A stretch of DNA of 64,000 nt, taken from Casp-actino8 sp964614655 (lineage in GTDB: Bacteria; Actinomycetota; Acidimicrobiia; Acidimicrobiales; Ilumatobacteraceae). The DNA lies in contig CAZTPF010000009.1 in assembly GCA_964614655.1 (NCBI GenBank), positions 1 to 64,000 on the forward strand. The letters are read 5' to 3'. The position numbers were made by a program, and so were the translations under genes. This document shows positions 17,103 to 26,029 of this stretch, piece by piece. The notes below the pieces were generated by a model that had not been told where the DNA came from, made no database searches, and was given only the letters and a program-made list of their open reading frames with translations. Positions within the stretch are counted from its first letter, which is position 1; each line of letters opens with the position of its first letter.

Positions 17103-18266
17103 TCAGCCCTGCTCAACCGGGGTTCCACCCCGTTCGGCCAGAGCGGCCAGCGCCTCCTCCAAGGTGGCCACCGGCACGATTTCGACCCCCGGACCGGCCG
17201 CCGACCGGGCCGCCGCCAGCTCGTCGACGCTCTGGGCACCCGGCACGAGAAAGAGGGCGGCCCCGGCCCGCCGCACGGCCACCGCCTTTTGCACCAGGGC
17301 ACCAATCGGGCCGACCGACCCGTCGCCGGACATGGTTCCGGTGACGGCCACTCCGCCGGGAGGGCTCAACTCACCCGGGGTGAGGGCGTCGATCAGGGCC
17401 AACGTGAACGCAAGGCCGGCTGACGGCCCACCGATCGAGTCGGTGTCGATGTCGACCTCGACTGGAAGTTCGACGGTTCGGGTGTCGCGCGGGTTGAAGC
17501 CGATGATCACCCGCCCGGGCTCGGACGGACTCTCCATGAGCTCGACCTCGACCACCCGCACTTCGTCGTCGGGCGCGCCAATGGGTCGCACGGTGACGGT
17601 CACGACGTCACCCGGCTGGGTGTCGGCGAGGGCTTCGCTCACATCGGACAGAACGCCGATTCCGGTGACTGCCGTCGGCACGCCATTGCGGCCGTCGACT
17701 TCGATCGACAGCAACACGTCGCCCACTTGAAGCGTGCGGCATGCACGCAACTCGGGTGCATCGGCCGGACACAACTCGGGATCGAAGCCGCCCACTTGGG
17801 CCGGACCTTCGGCGAACGTCGCTTCGAATCCGAGGTACGACAAAGCAACGAAGGCCGCGACTTCTTTGGCGGTGGCCATCGCGCCCAACTGGATCTGCTT
17901 GCTGATCGACGGCTCGCAGTCGCCGAAACGTTCTTCACAGGTCTGCACGTTCACGTACGGATCGACCCAACCCATGAACGCTTGCAGTGGAGTGAGCTCG
18001 CTGCCAAGAGCCGTCACGAATCGCACACCACCGTCAGGGTCGAACACCTGAACCGGCTCACCTGATGCCTCGCCACCCGAGATGGTCAGACGCGACGACA
18101 CGAAACTTGCGGTACCCGGCGCCGTCTCGTACCGCTCGATCGGCCACACCATCGCCACCAGGACGGCCGCGATCACGAGGTAGGCCACGGTCACGAAGGG
18201 CACCCCCCACAGCGGCCGGGCGCGCACGGTCTCACCAGGTGGGGCCGGTACGGTGTCGGTCGTCAT
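17103..18266 (-). CDS. PDZ-Lon protease, YlbL family
   Basis: The protein has 387 aa from ATG 18266. One N-terminal membrane helix (FVTVAYLVIAAVLVAMVW), a PDZ domain in the middle (QVGDVLLSIEVDGRNGVPT), then a Lon proteolytic domain with the serine in GGPSAGLAFTL and the lysine in GALVQKAVAVRRAG. It is a membrane-anchored, ATP-independent Ser/Lys protease, extracytoplasmic. Homologue of mycobacterial Rv3194c; the nearby UPF0182 gene preserves that synteny. An alternative ATG at 18281 adds five residues. Its start codon shares bases with the divergent gene at 18265. Confidence 0.9.
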   Translation of the reverse strand: MTTDTVPAPPGETVRARPLWGVPFVTVAYLVIAAVLVAMVWPIERYETAPGTASFVSSRLTISGGEASGEPVQVFDPDGGVRFVTALGSELTPLQAFMGWVDPYVNVQTCEERFGDCEPSISKQIQLGAMATAKEVAAFVALSYLGFEATFAEGPAQVGGFDPELCPADAPELRACRTLQVGDVLLSIEVDGRNGVPTAVTGIGVLSDVSEALADTQPGDVVTVTVRPIGAPDDEVRVVEVELMESPSEPGRVIIGFNPRDTRTVELPVEVDIDTDSIGGPSAGLAFTLALIDALTPGELSPPGGVAVTGTMSGDGSVGPIGALVQKAVAVRRAGAALFLVPGAQSVDELAAARSAAGPGVEIVPVATLEEALAALAERGGTPVEQG

Positions 18267-18558
18267 GTCGGTCTCTGACATCACTCTTCGGGTCGCTCTT
18301 CTCGCTGGTCTGGCGCTCGCCGCGCTGGTGGCCGTGGGATGGCGCAAGCCTGCCAGAAGTCCCCGTGCGAACCCACGCGACGGTGCTGGTCGTGAGGCAC
18401 CCGTCGAGGCCTGGCCTGGTGTCGCCGAGCGAACTCGGCGCGGAATTCTTGATCTGATCGCCCTCGGTGGGATAGCAGTAGGGGTGGCGTTCGTCGGTGC
18501 GATCGCCACGGCGCTCGTCATCTCGTGGACCGTCACGAACGTGATCGAGCGCCTCTAG
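18265..18558 (+). CDS. Small two-helix membrane protein
   Basis: The protein has 97 aa: an N-terminal membrane helix (VALLAGLALAALVAVGW), a Pro/Arg-rich hydrophilic loop, and a second helix (ALGGIAVGVAFVGAIATALVI). The start at 18265 is half of a CATG palindrome shared with the divergent PDZ-Lon gene; a GTG at 18253 is an alternative. It is followed 21 bp later by the HEAT-repeat gene, so the two may be co-transcribed. No recognised family. Confidence 0.6.
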   Translation: MSVSDITLRVALLAGLALAALVAVGWRKPARSPRANPRDGAGREAPVEAWPGVAERTRRGILDLIALGGIAVGVAFVGAIATALVISWTVTNVIERL

Positions 18559-18579
18559 GAAGGAAGTCGGAGGGGGAAC

Positions 18580-19174
18580 ATGGGTGACGGCGACGCAGCC
18601 GAGCTGCGCCGCGACGTGGTCATCGCCGGTCATACGGGTGACGTCAGCACGGTCGAGCGCGCGCTCGCTCACGACGAACCCGGTGTACGCGAGGCCGCCT
18701 TCGGTGCCATGGCCCGACTCGGACTCTTCACCGCCGAGTTGGCTTCTCGAGGAATCGACGATCCGCACGCGCGCGTGCGCTGTCGGGTGGCCGAGCTCTG
18801 TGCCGAGCTGCCGGGTTTCGACCTTCTGCCGCTCTTGAACGACGCCGATCCGATGGTCGTGGAGATGGCCGCCTGGTCGTGCGGTGAACACGAGACACCC
18901 CTACCGCACATCGTTCCGCGCCTCGTCGAATTGTGCACATCGCACGACGAAGCCCTGGTTCGCGAAGCAGCCGTTGCCGCGCTCGGGGCCATCGGCGACG
19001 AACGCGGGCTACCGGCCATCCTTCAGGCGTGCACCGACAAACCCACGGTTCGTCGNNNNNNNNNNNNNNNNNNNNNNNNNNNNNNNNNNNNNNNNNNNNN
19101 NNNNNNNNNNNNNNNNNNNNNNNNNNNNNNNNNNNNNNNNNNNNNNNNNNNNNNNCGAAGACCTGCTCGGCTGA
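18580..19174 (+). CDS. HEAT-repeat protein (interrupted by gap)
   Basis: Helical repeats of about 30 residues are visible (DEPGVREAAFGAMARLG; DPHARVRCRVAELCAE; HDEALVREAAVAALGAIGDERG). The ending EDLLG after the gap is the usual last repeat of this family (stop at 19172-19174). Strong ribosome site GGAGGGGG before ATG 18580. HEAT proteins of this size act as scaffolds or lyase-like proteins. Repeat number cannot be counted because of the 100 N. Confidence 0.8.
19056..19155. other. Assembly gap (100 N) within HEAT-repeat gene
   Basis: Placeholder of unknown length; repeat-rich coding sequence probably caused the break. The stop read after the gap fits the HEAT gene in a different apparent frame. 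Confidence 0.95.
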
Positions 19175-19211
19175 ATTCGGTCGTCGGCGGGCGACAGTAC
19201 AGTCGCGACGT

Positions 19212-20681
19212 ATGGGGATCGTGATCAACGAGCGCTTCCGCTCGACGTTGCCGCCGGACGACGACCACCCGTATCGCACGGGTGCGTGGCGACCGCAGTC
19301 GACCGAATACACCGCGACCCAGATGCCGACGGTCGGAAGCGTTCCCGACGATCTGAACGGTGTGTACATCCGCAACACCGAGAACCCGCTGCATCCGAAT
19401 CTCGAGCGCTATCACCCGTTCGACGGGGACGGCATGTTGCACTGCATGTCGTTCGCCGACGGCACCGCCGAGTACCGCAACCGTTTCGTGCGGACCACTG
19501 GCCTGGCCATCGAGGGCGATGCCGGATCGGCGCAGTGGTCGGGGCTCGCCGAGTCGCCGGCCAAGTCACCACGCAGTGATGGCTGGGGTGCGCGCACTCG
19601 CATGAAGGACGCCTCGAGCACCGACGTGGTCGTGTTCGGCGGGCTCGCTCTGTCGAGCTTCTATCAATGCGGTGAGTTGTACCAACTCGATCCGCGAACG
19701 CTCGACGATCGCGGTCGGGCCTCTTGGAACGGCAAGTTTCCATCGGCCGGTGTGTCGGCGCACACCAAGGTCGACGAGAACACGAATGAGTTGCTCTTCT
19801 TCAACTACGAGACCGCCGCGCCCTACATGCACTACGGCGTCGTGAACGATCGTCACGAACTCGTGCACTACGTACCGATCGAACTACCCGGACCGCGTCT
19901 TCCTCACGACATGGCGTTCACCGAGAACTACGCGATCCTCAACGACTGTCCGCTGTTCTGGGATCCCGAACTGATCTCTCGCGGTGTGTACGCCACCAAG
20001 TGGCATCCGGAGATGCCCACTCGCTTCGCCATCGTGCCGCGACGTGGTGGGCCGGGCGACGTTCGCTGGTTCGAAGCCGATCCGACGTACGTGCTGCATT
20101 GGATCAACGCCTTCGAGACTTCCGATCACGAAGGCGACTGGGTCGTGCTCGACGGATTCTTCCAGTACGACCCGTCACCGTCGGTGCCGCCCGATGCCGA
20201 TCTCAACACCCGCATGTTCCGGTTCCTCGATCTGTACGCCATGGACTCACGGGCATATCGCTGGCGGTTCAACCTCACGACGGGTGAGACACGTGAAGGT
20301 CCGCTCACCGATGAGGTGAGCGAGTTCGGCATGATCAACGGTGCCGTCGGCGGCCGCGACTATCGCTACTACTACTCGGTGGTGCCGACACCCGGTCGTT
20401 TCCAGTTCGACGGCATCGTGAAGAACGATCTGCACACCGGTTCGACCGAGACCTACTTGTTCGGAGACGGTGTGTTCGGGAGCGAGACGGTCTTCGCGCC
20501 GCGGCCCGACGCTCGGTCGGAGGACGACGGCTATCTCGTCACGTACGTCTCCGACGTGAACGCCGATCGCTCCGAGTGCTTGATCTTCGACGCCCAAGGT
20601 GTGGCCGAGGGGCCGATCTGCCGGATCGAACTACCCGAGCGGATCAGCAGCGGCACCCACGCCTGTTGGGCGTCGCTCTAA
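19212..20681 (+). CDS. Carotenoid cleavage oxygenase family protein
   Basis: The protein has 489 aa, full length for the family. The four iron-binding histidines are present: His184 (VSAHTKVD), His232 (RLPHDMAFTENY), His296 (YVLHWINAFE) and His483 (SGTHACW). N-terminal blade PDDLNGVYIRNTENPL is typical. These seven-bladed beta-propeller dioxygenases split carotenoids, apocarotenoids or lignin-derived stilbenes. Substrate unresolved; no carotenoid synthesis gene is nearby. ATG at 19212. Confidence 0.92.
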   Translation: MGIVINERFRSTLPPDDDHPYRTGAWRPQSTEYTATQMPTVGSVPDDLNGVYIRNTENPLHPNLERYHPFDGDGMLHCMSFADGTAEYRNRFVRTTGLAIEGDAGSAQWSGLAESPAKSPRSDGWGARTRMKDASSTDVVVFGGLALSSFYQCGELYQLDPRTLDDRGRASWNGKFPSAGVSAHTKVDENTNELLFFNYETAAPYMHYGVVNDRHELVHYVPIELPGPRLPHDMAFTENYAILNDCPLFWDPELISRGVYATKWHPEMPTRFAIVPRRGGPGDVRWFEADPTYVLHWINAFETSDHEGDWVVLDGFFQYDPSPSVPPDADLNTRMFRFLDLYAMDSRAYRWRFNLTTGETREGPLTDEVSEFGMINGAVGGRDYRYYYSVVPTPGRFQFDGIVKNDLHTGSTETYLFGDGVFGSETVFAPRPDARSEDDGYLVTYVSDVNADRSECLIFDAQGVAEGPICRIELPERISSGTHACWASL

Positions 20682-20689
20682 CTCGGGAC

Positions 20690-20842
20690 TCAGCGACCGA
20701 GGAGCGTCGAGAGGAAACCCTTCTTCGCGCCCGCCGGAGCCTCGTCACACTTGCAACGCTCGTCCTTCGGAACATGTCCGAGCACCTGCTCGACATGAGC
20801 TCCACATCCGGCCCAACCGGGCTTTCCGCACTTGTTGCACAT
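20690..20842 (-). CDS. Small Cys-rich protein under a CsoR/CstR-type operator
   Basis: The protein has 50 aa. It begins MCNKCGKPGWAGCGAH and has a second Cys pair (DERCKCDE), then a short basic tail (KKGFLSTLLGR). Five Cys and two His suggest a zinc or copper site. A start at 20857 would add five residues but overlaps the operator at 20856-20871, so ATG 20842 is preferred. Conserved small proteins of this pattern exist in actinobacteria but I know of no function. The operator suggests metal or persulfide control. Confidence 0.65.
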   Translation of the reverse strand: MCNKCGKPGWAGCGAHVEQVLGHVPKDERCKCDEAPAGAKKGFLSTLLGR

Positions 20843-20855
20843 CACTTGTCGGCAC

Positions 20856-20871
20856 ATACCCCCCAGGGTAT
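20856..20871. promoter_or_regulatory. CsoR/CstR-type operator (ATACCC-N4-GGGTAT)
   Basis: ATACCCCCCAGGGTAT: 6-bp inverted repeat arms around a C-rich core, the form bound by CsoR/CstR/FrmR-family repressors. It sits just upstream of the Cys-rich small gene. The same motif with identical spacing occurs at 45846-45861. Confidence 0.65.
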
Positions 20872-20910
20872 ATGGATCAGTGCGCGAAGTCAACCTGGAA
20901 CACTGTCGCC

Positions 20911-21549
20911 ATGAGCTATCTCCTCCCTGACGCCGTCGTCGTCGAGGCGTACCGAGATCTCCGTCGTCGAATGATCGACCTTCTCCAGGAGACCCCGCCG
21001 CAACTCGGTGCATCACCCGTTCCGCACTGTCCGGCTTGGTCGGTTCACGATGTCGCCGCCCATCTGGTGGGGGTTCCCGAAGACATCCTCGCCGGGCGGA
21101 TGGAGGGTGTGACCACCGAAGCGTGGACCCAGGCCCAGGTCGATCGCCACCTCGATCATTCACTCGCCGACTTGGCCGACATCTGGGCGAGCCAGATCGA
21201 GTCGTTCGATGCCGTGCTACCGCACATCCCGGCCCCGGTGAACTCGCAGATGGTCATGGACGCCGTCACCCACGAGCACGACATTCGCCACGCACTCGGC
21301 AAAGCCGGAGCTCGTGATTCGTCAGCGGTGCGCGTCGGACTCGGATGGCTGCTCGACGCAGCCGGGGACGAGACCGGGCTGGCCGACCGGCTTCGACGTT
21401 CTGGTCTCGACGACTTCGACCTTCTTCGGGTGCTGTCGGGCCGACGATCCGTCGAGCAGATCGCTCAACTGGGCCTCGACACCGATCAGGTCCTCCCCCT
21501 CTTCGTCGGCAAGCCCTTGACCCCGCCGTCGATCACGATCGACGAATGA
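20911..21549 (+). CDS. Maleylpyruvate isomerase family mycothiol-dependent enzyme
   Basis: The protein has 212 aa. It shows the N-terminal helix and CPAWSVHDVAAHLVG motif, with a metal-binding His, of the TIGR03083/DinB-fold family, and a second segment VTHEHDIRHALGK. Members use mycothiol and a divalent metal for thiol transfer or isomerisation. The start ATG follows a short divergent interval from the Cys-rich gene. The actual reaction is unknown; many members are uncharacterised. Confidence 0.82.
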   Translation: MSYLLPDAVVVEAYRDLRRRMIDLLQETPPQLGASPVPHCPAWSVHDVAAHLVGVPEDILAGRMEGVTTEAWTQAQVDRHLDHSLADLADIWASQIESFDAVLPHIPAPVNSQMVMDAVTHEHDIRHALGKAGARDSSAVRVGLGWLLDAAGDETGLADRLRRSGLDDFDLLRVLSGRRSVEQIAQLGLDTDQVLPLFVGKPLTPPSITIDE

Positions 21550-21567
21550 GGTGCATTTAGTCATTCG

Positions 21568-22326
21568 TTGACTATTCTCACCGGGGTGGCGTCTTCCCTG
21601 CTCAGGCGGTGTCTCGTGGTCATCGCCATCGGTCTCGCCGTCGGTTGTTCGGGATCGTCGGACCGGTCGACCACCGTGAACGTGTTCGCCGCCGCATCGC
21701 TCACCGATGCCTTCGGCGCCGTCGAAACAGCCTTCGAAGCCGTCAATCCTGATGTCGACGTGGTGTTGAACCTCGCCGCCTCCTCGGCCCTGGCCACTCA
21801 GATCGTCGAAGGCGCACCCGCCGACGTGTTCGCCTCGGCCGACGAAACGAACATGAACCGCATCGCCGATCTGATCGACGAGTCGGCCCCCGTCTTCGCC
21901 ACCAATCGACTGCAGATCGTGACCGAGCCGGGGAACCCCCTCGGGATCGCATCACTCGACGATCTGGGAGATCCTTCGATCCTGTTCGTCACCAGTGCAC
22001 CCGAGGTGCCGATCGGCCGTTACACGGCTGAGGTGCTGACGCGGGCCGGGGTGAACCTGAGGCCCGTCTCATACGAGGAGAGCGTGAAGGGAATACTGAC
22101 CAAGGTGCGAACCGGTGAGGCCGACGCCGGCATCGTGTACAGCACCGACGTGACCGCCGCTGGCTCGTCGGTCACCGGAGTCGACATCGCCGACGAGTAC
22201 AACGTGATCGCTCGCTATCCGATCGCACGGCTGACGAACAGCGAAGCTGCAGCCACGTTCGTCGACTTCGTTCTGTCGGCGGATGGCCGATCGATCCTCG
22301 ACGAGTTCGGATTCGGTGCGCCATGA
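21568..22326 (+). CDS. modA: Molybdate ABC transporter substrate-binding protein
   Basis: The protein has 252 aa. Lipoprotein-type signal (LVVIAIGLAVGCSG, lipobox Cys near residue 28). ModA motifs: NVFAAASLTDAF, the serine-rich oxyanion site LAASSALATQI, and GEADAGIVYSTD. It binds molybdate or tungstate outside the membrane. The TTG at 21568 or a GTG at 21586 may start it; both precede the signal helix. Its stop overlaps modB (ATGA). Confidence 0.9.
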   Translation: MTILTGVASSLLRRCLVVIAIGLAVGCSGSSDRSTTVNVFAAASLTDAFGAVETAFEAVNPDVDVVLNLAASSALATQIVEGAPADVFASADETNMNRIADLIDESAPVFATNRLQIVTEPGNPLGIASLDDLGDPSILFVTSAPEVPIGRYTAEVLTRAGVNLRPVSYEESVKGILTKVRTGEADAGIVYSTDVTAAGSSVTGVDIADEYNVIARYPIARLTNSEAAATFVDFVLSADGRSILDEFGFGAP

Positions 22327-23138
22327 GTCGACGAGCACGCTCCGATCGTCCACCGCTCGGGATCCTCGTCCTGGCCGGCTTGGCCGTCGCTTTCTTCACC
22401 CTTCCTTTCGCCGGAATCCTGTGGCGAGCGCCGTGGAGCGATCTGTTCGACGTGATTCGAGAGGACTCCGTACGTCGAGCATTGCTGTTGTCGATCCAGA
22501 CGTCGGTGCTCGCCACACTCGTCGCCGTCGTTCTCGGTGTACCGCTCGCCTGGGTGCTCGCACGCGTCGACTTCAAGTTCCGCAACATCGTGCGAGCCCT
22601 CGCCACCTTGTCGATGGTGCTGCCACCCGTCGTCGGCGGTGTTGCGCTCTTCTTCTCGTTCGGACGGCGCGGCCTGTTCGGCCAGTATCTGTACGACTGG
22701 TTCGGTATTCGACTGCCGTTCACCACCGCGGGTGTGGTCGTTGCGCAGGCGTTCGTCGCCATGCCCTTCCTCGTGCTCACGGTGGAATCGGCCTTTCGAC
22801 AGTTCGACCTGCGCTACGAGGACGCCGCCCGCTCACTCGGCGCCGGCCGGTGGTACGCGTTCCGACGAATCACGCTGCCGACCATCCGACCGGCGATCAT
22901 CGCCGGACTCGTTCTCGCCTGGGCCCGGGCACTCGGTGAGTTCGGAGCGACCATCACCTTCGCCGGCAACCTCCCTGGAACCACGCAGACGATGCCACTC
23001 GCCACCTACATCGCCCTCGAGTCCGACCCCGGTGCCGCTCTGATCCTCAGCATCGTTCTCATCGTGGTGTCGTTCGGAGTTCTGATCGGTCTACGCGACC
23101 GATGGCTCGGCAATCCCCACGAGGTGACCCGACCATGA
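22323..23138 (+). CDS. modB: Molybdate ABC transporter permease
   Basis: The protein has 271 aa with about six membrane helices. The cytoplasmic EAA-type loop is EDAARSLGAGRWYAFRRITLP, where the ATPase docks; GEFGATITFAGNLPGTTQTM is the standard ModB signature. Overlaps modA and modC by 4 bp, so stoichiometry is set by translational coupling. Confidence 0.93.
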   Translation: MSRRARSDRPPLGILVLAGLAVAFFTLPFAGILWRAPWSDLFDVIREDSVRRALLLSIQTSVLATLVAVVLGVPLAWVLARVDFKFRNIVRALATLSMVLPPVVGGVALFFSFGRRGLFGQYLYDWFGIRLPFTTAGVVVAQAFVAMPFLVLTVESAFRQFDLRYEDAARSLGAGRWYAFRRITLPTIRPAIIAGLVLAWARALGEFGATITFAGNLPGTTQTMPLATYIALESDPGAALILSIVLIVVSFGVLIGLRDRWLGNPHEVTRP

Positions 23139-23857
23139 GTCTGTCGGCCCTTCTTCGCGCATCACGCGGTGACTTCCGACTCGACGTGTCGTTCGACGCG
23201 ACCGATGGAGAAACTCTCGCCGTCCTCGGTCCGAACGGGGCCGGCAAGTCGACGATTCTTCGCTGTCTGCTCGGGCTCGTTCCTCTCGACATGGGTCGCA
23301 TCACGATCGACGATCAGGTTCTCGACGACCCGACGAACGACATCTACGTCGAGCCTGAAAACCGTCGAATCGGTGCCGTGTTCCAGGACTATCTGTTGTT
23401 CCGACACCTGTCGGTGGTCGACAACGTGGCCTTCGGTCCACGGGCGCTGGGCACCAAGAAGGACGAAGCACGATTGGTCGCGCGCGCTCTGCTCGAACGC
23501 TTCGAGATCGACCACCTGGCCGAACGGCGCCCCTCGCAACTGAGCGGCGGCGAAGCCCAACGCGTCGCCCTCGCCCGAGCACTCGCCGTCGAGCCCAAAG
23601 CGCTGCTTCTCGACGAACCACTCGCCGCCCTCGACGTGACCACACGTCGCTCGGTACGGGACGAACTCGCGTCGTTCCTGTCGACATTCGACGGTCCTCG
23701 AGTGATCGTCACGCACGATCCGGCCGACGCCCGCCGACTCGCACAACGAGTGCTGATCGTCGAACACGGGGTCGTGGTGCAACACGGGCCGATAGTCGAC
23801 GTGATCAGGAATCCGGCGACGCCTTACGTGGCCGCGCTGTTCGGTGACGGCACGTGA
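23135..23857 (+). CDS. modC: Molybdate ABC transporter ATP-binding protein (no TOBE domain)
   Basis: The protein has 240 aa. Walker A GPNGAGKST (32-40), Q-loop Gln83, signature LSGGEAQ (135-141), Walker B LLLDEP, H-loop VTHDP. The typical ModC is about 350 aa with a C-terminal TOBE/Mop domain that binds molybdate for trans-inhibition; that domain is absent. Regulation of transport by bound molybdate is therefore probably missing. ATG at 23135 overlaps modB's stop. Confidence 0.88.
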   Translation: MSLSALLRASRGDFRLDVSFDATDGETLAVLGPNGAGKSTILRCLLGLVPLDMGRITIDDQVLDDPTNDIYVEPENRRIGAVFQDYLLFRHLSVVDNVAFGPRALGTKKDEARLVARALLERFEIDHLAERRPSQLSGGEAQRVALARALAVEPKALLLDEPLAALDVTTRRSVRDELASFLSTFDGPRVIVTHDPADARRLAQRVLIVEHGVVVQHGPIVDVIRNPATPYVAALFGDGT

Positions 23858-24384
23858 CTCGAACCGCACGCACCGACAGCGAGCTGCTCCTCGGCGACTG
23901 GGCGTGCCTTGGCATCTTGGCCGTCGAACCGTCGCACGGCTTCGCTGTATCGGTGAGATTGCGACCCAACGGAGACATCGGACGTGTCTGGTCGCTGAGT
24001 CGCCCGCTCACCTACCGCTCGATCGATCGCCTGCTGAAGCTCGGATACATCCATCCAGTGAGCGAAGAACCTGGCATCGCCGGCGGCACGAAGACAGTTC
24101 TCGCCGTCACCGATGCCGGTCGATCAGCGTTACGAGAGTGGCTGACGAGCCCCGTGATGCACCTACGTGATCTGCGGAGTGAGCTTCTTCTCAAACTGCA
24201 GCTGGCCCGCACCCTCGACGTGGAGTCGACCGAGCTGGTCGAGGGACAAAAACAGGTCGTCTTCGGGATCCGACACAATCTCGAACGTCAACTGCGAACG
24301 CAGTCCGACGACATCGTCACCAGTTGGCGACTCGAATCCGCCGATGCAGCGTTGCGTTTCCTCGACTCACTGACGGATCGCTGA
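23854..24384 (+). CDS. PadR-family transcriptional regulator
   Basis: The protein has 176 aa. Winged helix (about residues 10-85: LGILAVEPSHGFAV, YRSIDRLLKLGYI, KTVLAVTDAGRSALREWL) and a C-terminal dimerisation helix, as in PadR proteins. GTG start overlaps modC by 4 bp, so it is the last gene of the mod operon. No ModE is present, and it may serve as the operon's local regulator; inference. Confidence 0.8.
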   Translation: MTRTARTDSELLLGDWACLGILAVEPSHGFAVSVRLRPNGDIGRVWSLSRPLTYRSIDRLLKLGYIHPVSEEPGIAGGTKTVLAVTDAGRSALREWLTSPVMHLRDLRSELLLKLQLARTLDVESTELVEGQKQVVFGIRHNLERQLRTQSDDIVTSWRLESADAALRFLDSLTDR

Positions 24385-24393
24385 CGCGATCGG

Positions 24394-25977
24394 TCACTCT
24401 TCGACGCCAGCCAGGATCGGCTTCAAAGTGAGTTCGGGTTCGTCGCTCATGAGCCGCTGCAGTCGGTAGCGATTCTCGAACAGCGCGACCAACTCTCCAT
24501 CGCCTCGTCGCATGATGCGAATCCCTCCGATGCGGCGCAGGCGTTCGATCGACTCGTCGTCGGTCAGACGGATGGCCTGGTATCCGGCCGGCTCGATGCG
24601 GCTCGGTGCGTTGAACTCGTGTTCGAGCCGGTGGGCGAAAACCTCGAACTGCAACTGACCCACGGCGGCCAGCACCGGATCGGCTTCGCCCATGTCGGGG
24701 TCGCGCAGCACCTGCACCACACCCTCCTCGTCGAGCTGGGCGAGACCTTTGCGGAACTGCTTGAACTTGCCGGTGTCGACCGGACGAGCCGTGGCGAATA
24801 CCTCGGGTTCGAAACGCGGGACTCCCGGGAACTCGACCCGCGGACCAGTGAAAAGGGTGTCGCCGATCTGCAGACCCGACGCGTTGATGAGGCCGATCAC
24901 GTCACCCGGATAGGCCTGCTCGATCGTCTCGCGATCGGCGCCGAACGCCGTGGTGGCGTACTTGGTACCGACCGGCTTGCCCGTGCGGGAGTTGGTGACG
25001 TCCATCGACCGAACGAATTCTCCGGAGCACACACGGGCGAAGGCCAGCCGGTCACGGTGATTGGGATCCATGTTGGCCTGCACCTTGAACACGAAGGCCG
25101 AGAACGGCGCGTCGATCGGACGTGGCTCGCCGTCGACGTCGACACGTGGTGACGGTGCCGGCGCATAGTCGACGACCGCGTCGAGGAGCATGCGAACACC
25201 GAAGTTGGTGAGAGCCGATCCGACGAACACCGGTGTGGATTCACCGGCCAAGAACGACGGTTCGTCGATGTCGGCACCGATGGCGTCGAGGAGACCGCAC
25301 CCGTCGAGCGCAACCTTCCATGCGTCGCCTTCCTCTTCGGCGGCAATCTCACGATCGATCACTTCTTCGGGGGCCAACGACGCGCCGCGTGCCGTACGCG
25401 TGAACCGGACGTATTCACCGCTGCGACGATCGATCACACCACGGAAGTCGCCGGGGATACCCACCGGCCAGGTGGCCGGTGTAGGGCGCAGACCGATCTG
25501 CTCCTCGACTTCGTCGAGCAACTCGAGTGGATCGCGTCCGGGTCGGTCGTACTTGTTGAAGAAGGTGACGACCGGAAGACGACGGGTGCGGCACACCTGA
25601 AACAATTTGAGAGTCTGCGACTCGATACCTTTCGCCGTGTCGAGCACCATGATCACGGCATCGACCGCGGCCAGCACTCGATACGTGTCCTCGGAGAAGT
25701 CGCGGTGGCCCGGAGTGTCGAGCAGGTTGATCACGTGGTCGTGATACGGGAACTGCAGAACCGCCGACGACACCGAAATGCCGCGCTGGCGTTCGAGTTC
25801 CATCCAGTCGGAGGTGGCTCCACGCCGATCACCACGAGCGTGAACGGCACCAGCTGACTGGATCGCCCCTGCATACAACAAGAACTTCTCGGTGAGCGTG
25901 GTCTTGCCGGCGTCCGGGTGGCTGATGATGGCGATCGTGCGCCGACGAGAGGCTTCGAGAGAGACGTCGGCCGACAC
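24394..25977 (-). CDS. prfC: Peptide chain release factor 3
   Basis: The protein has 527 aa, full length. Translation-GTPase motifs: G1 SHPDAGKT (19-26), G3 DTPG (87-90), G4 NKYD (141-144). RF3-specific stretches include RGDRRGATSDWMELERQRGIS and QLQFEVFAHRLEHEF. It removes RF1/RF2 from the ribosome after termination, in the cytoplasm. RF3 is patchily distributed in bacteria. Convergent with the mod operon. Confidence 0.95.
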   Translation of the reverse strand: MSADVSLEASRRRTIAIISHPDAGKTTLTEKFLLYAGAIQSAGAVHARGDRRGATSDWMELERQRGISVSSAVLQFPYHDHVINLLDTPGHRDFSEDTYRVLAAVDAVIMVLDTAKGIESQTLKLFQVCRTRRLPVVTFFNKYDRPGRDPLELLDEVEEQIGLRPTPATWPVGIPGDFRGVIDRRSGEYVRFTRTARGASLAPEEVIDREIAAEEEGDAWKVALDGCGLLDAIGADIDEPSFLAGESTPVFVGSALTNFGVRMLLDAVVDYAPAPSPRVDVDGEPRPIDAPFSAFVFKVQANMDPNHRDRLAFARVCSGEFVRSMDVTNSRTGKPVGTKYATTAFGADRETIEQAYPGDVIGLINASGLQIGDTLFTGPRVEFPGVPRFEPEVFATARPVDTGKFKQFRKGLAQLDEEGVVQVLRDPDMGEADPVLAAVGQLQFEVFAHRLEHEFNAPSRIEPAGYQAIRLTDDESIERLRRIGGIRIMRRGDGELVALFENRYRLQRLMSDEPELTLKPILAGVEE

Positions 25978-26029
25978 AAGATGGGCAATCTACTGGGTGG
26001 CGCGACCGTGACCGCCGTACCCTGAAGAC

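Noticed and set aside
15765..17423. A 552-aa plus-strand open frame through the gap region
   Set aside because: Antisense to DivIVA and PDZ-Lon genes; it reads through N bases and has no domain.
21540..21590. ModE-type operator before modA (AGTCA...TGACT inverted repeat)
   Set aside because: Only 5-bp arms and it overlaps the possible start codon; no match to the ModE consensus.
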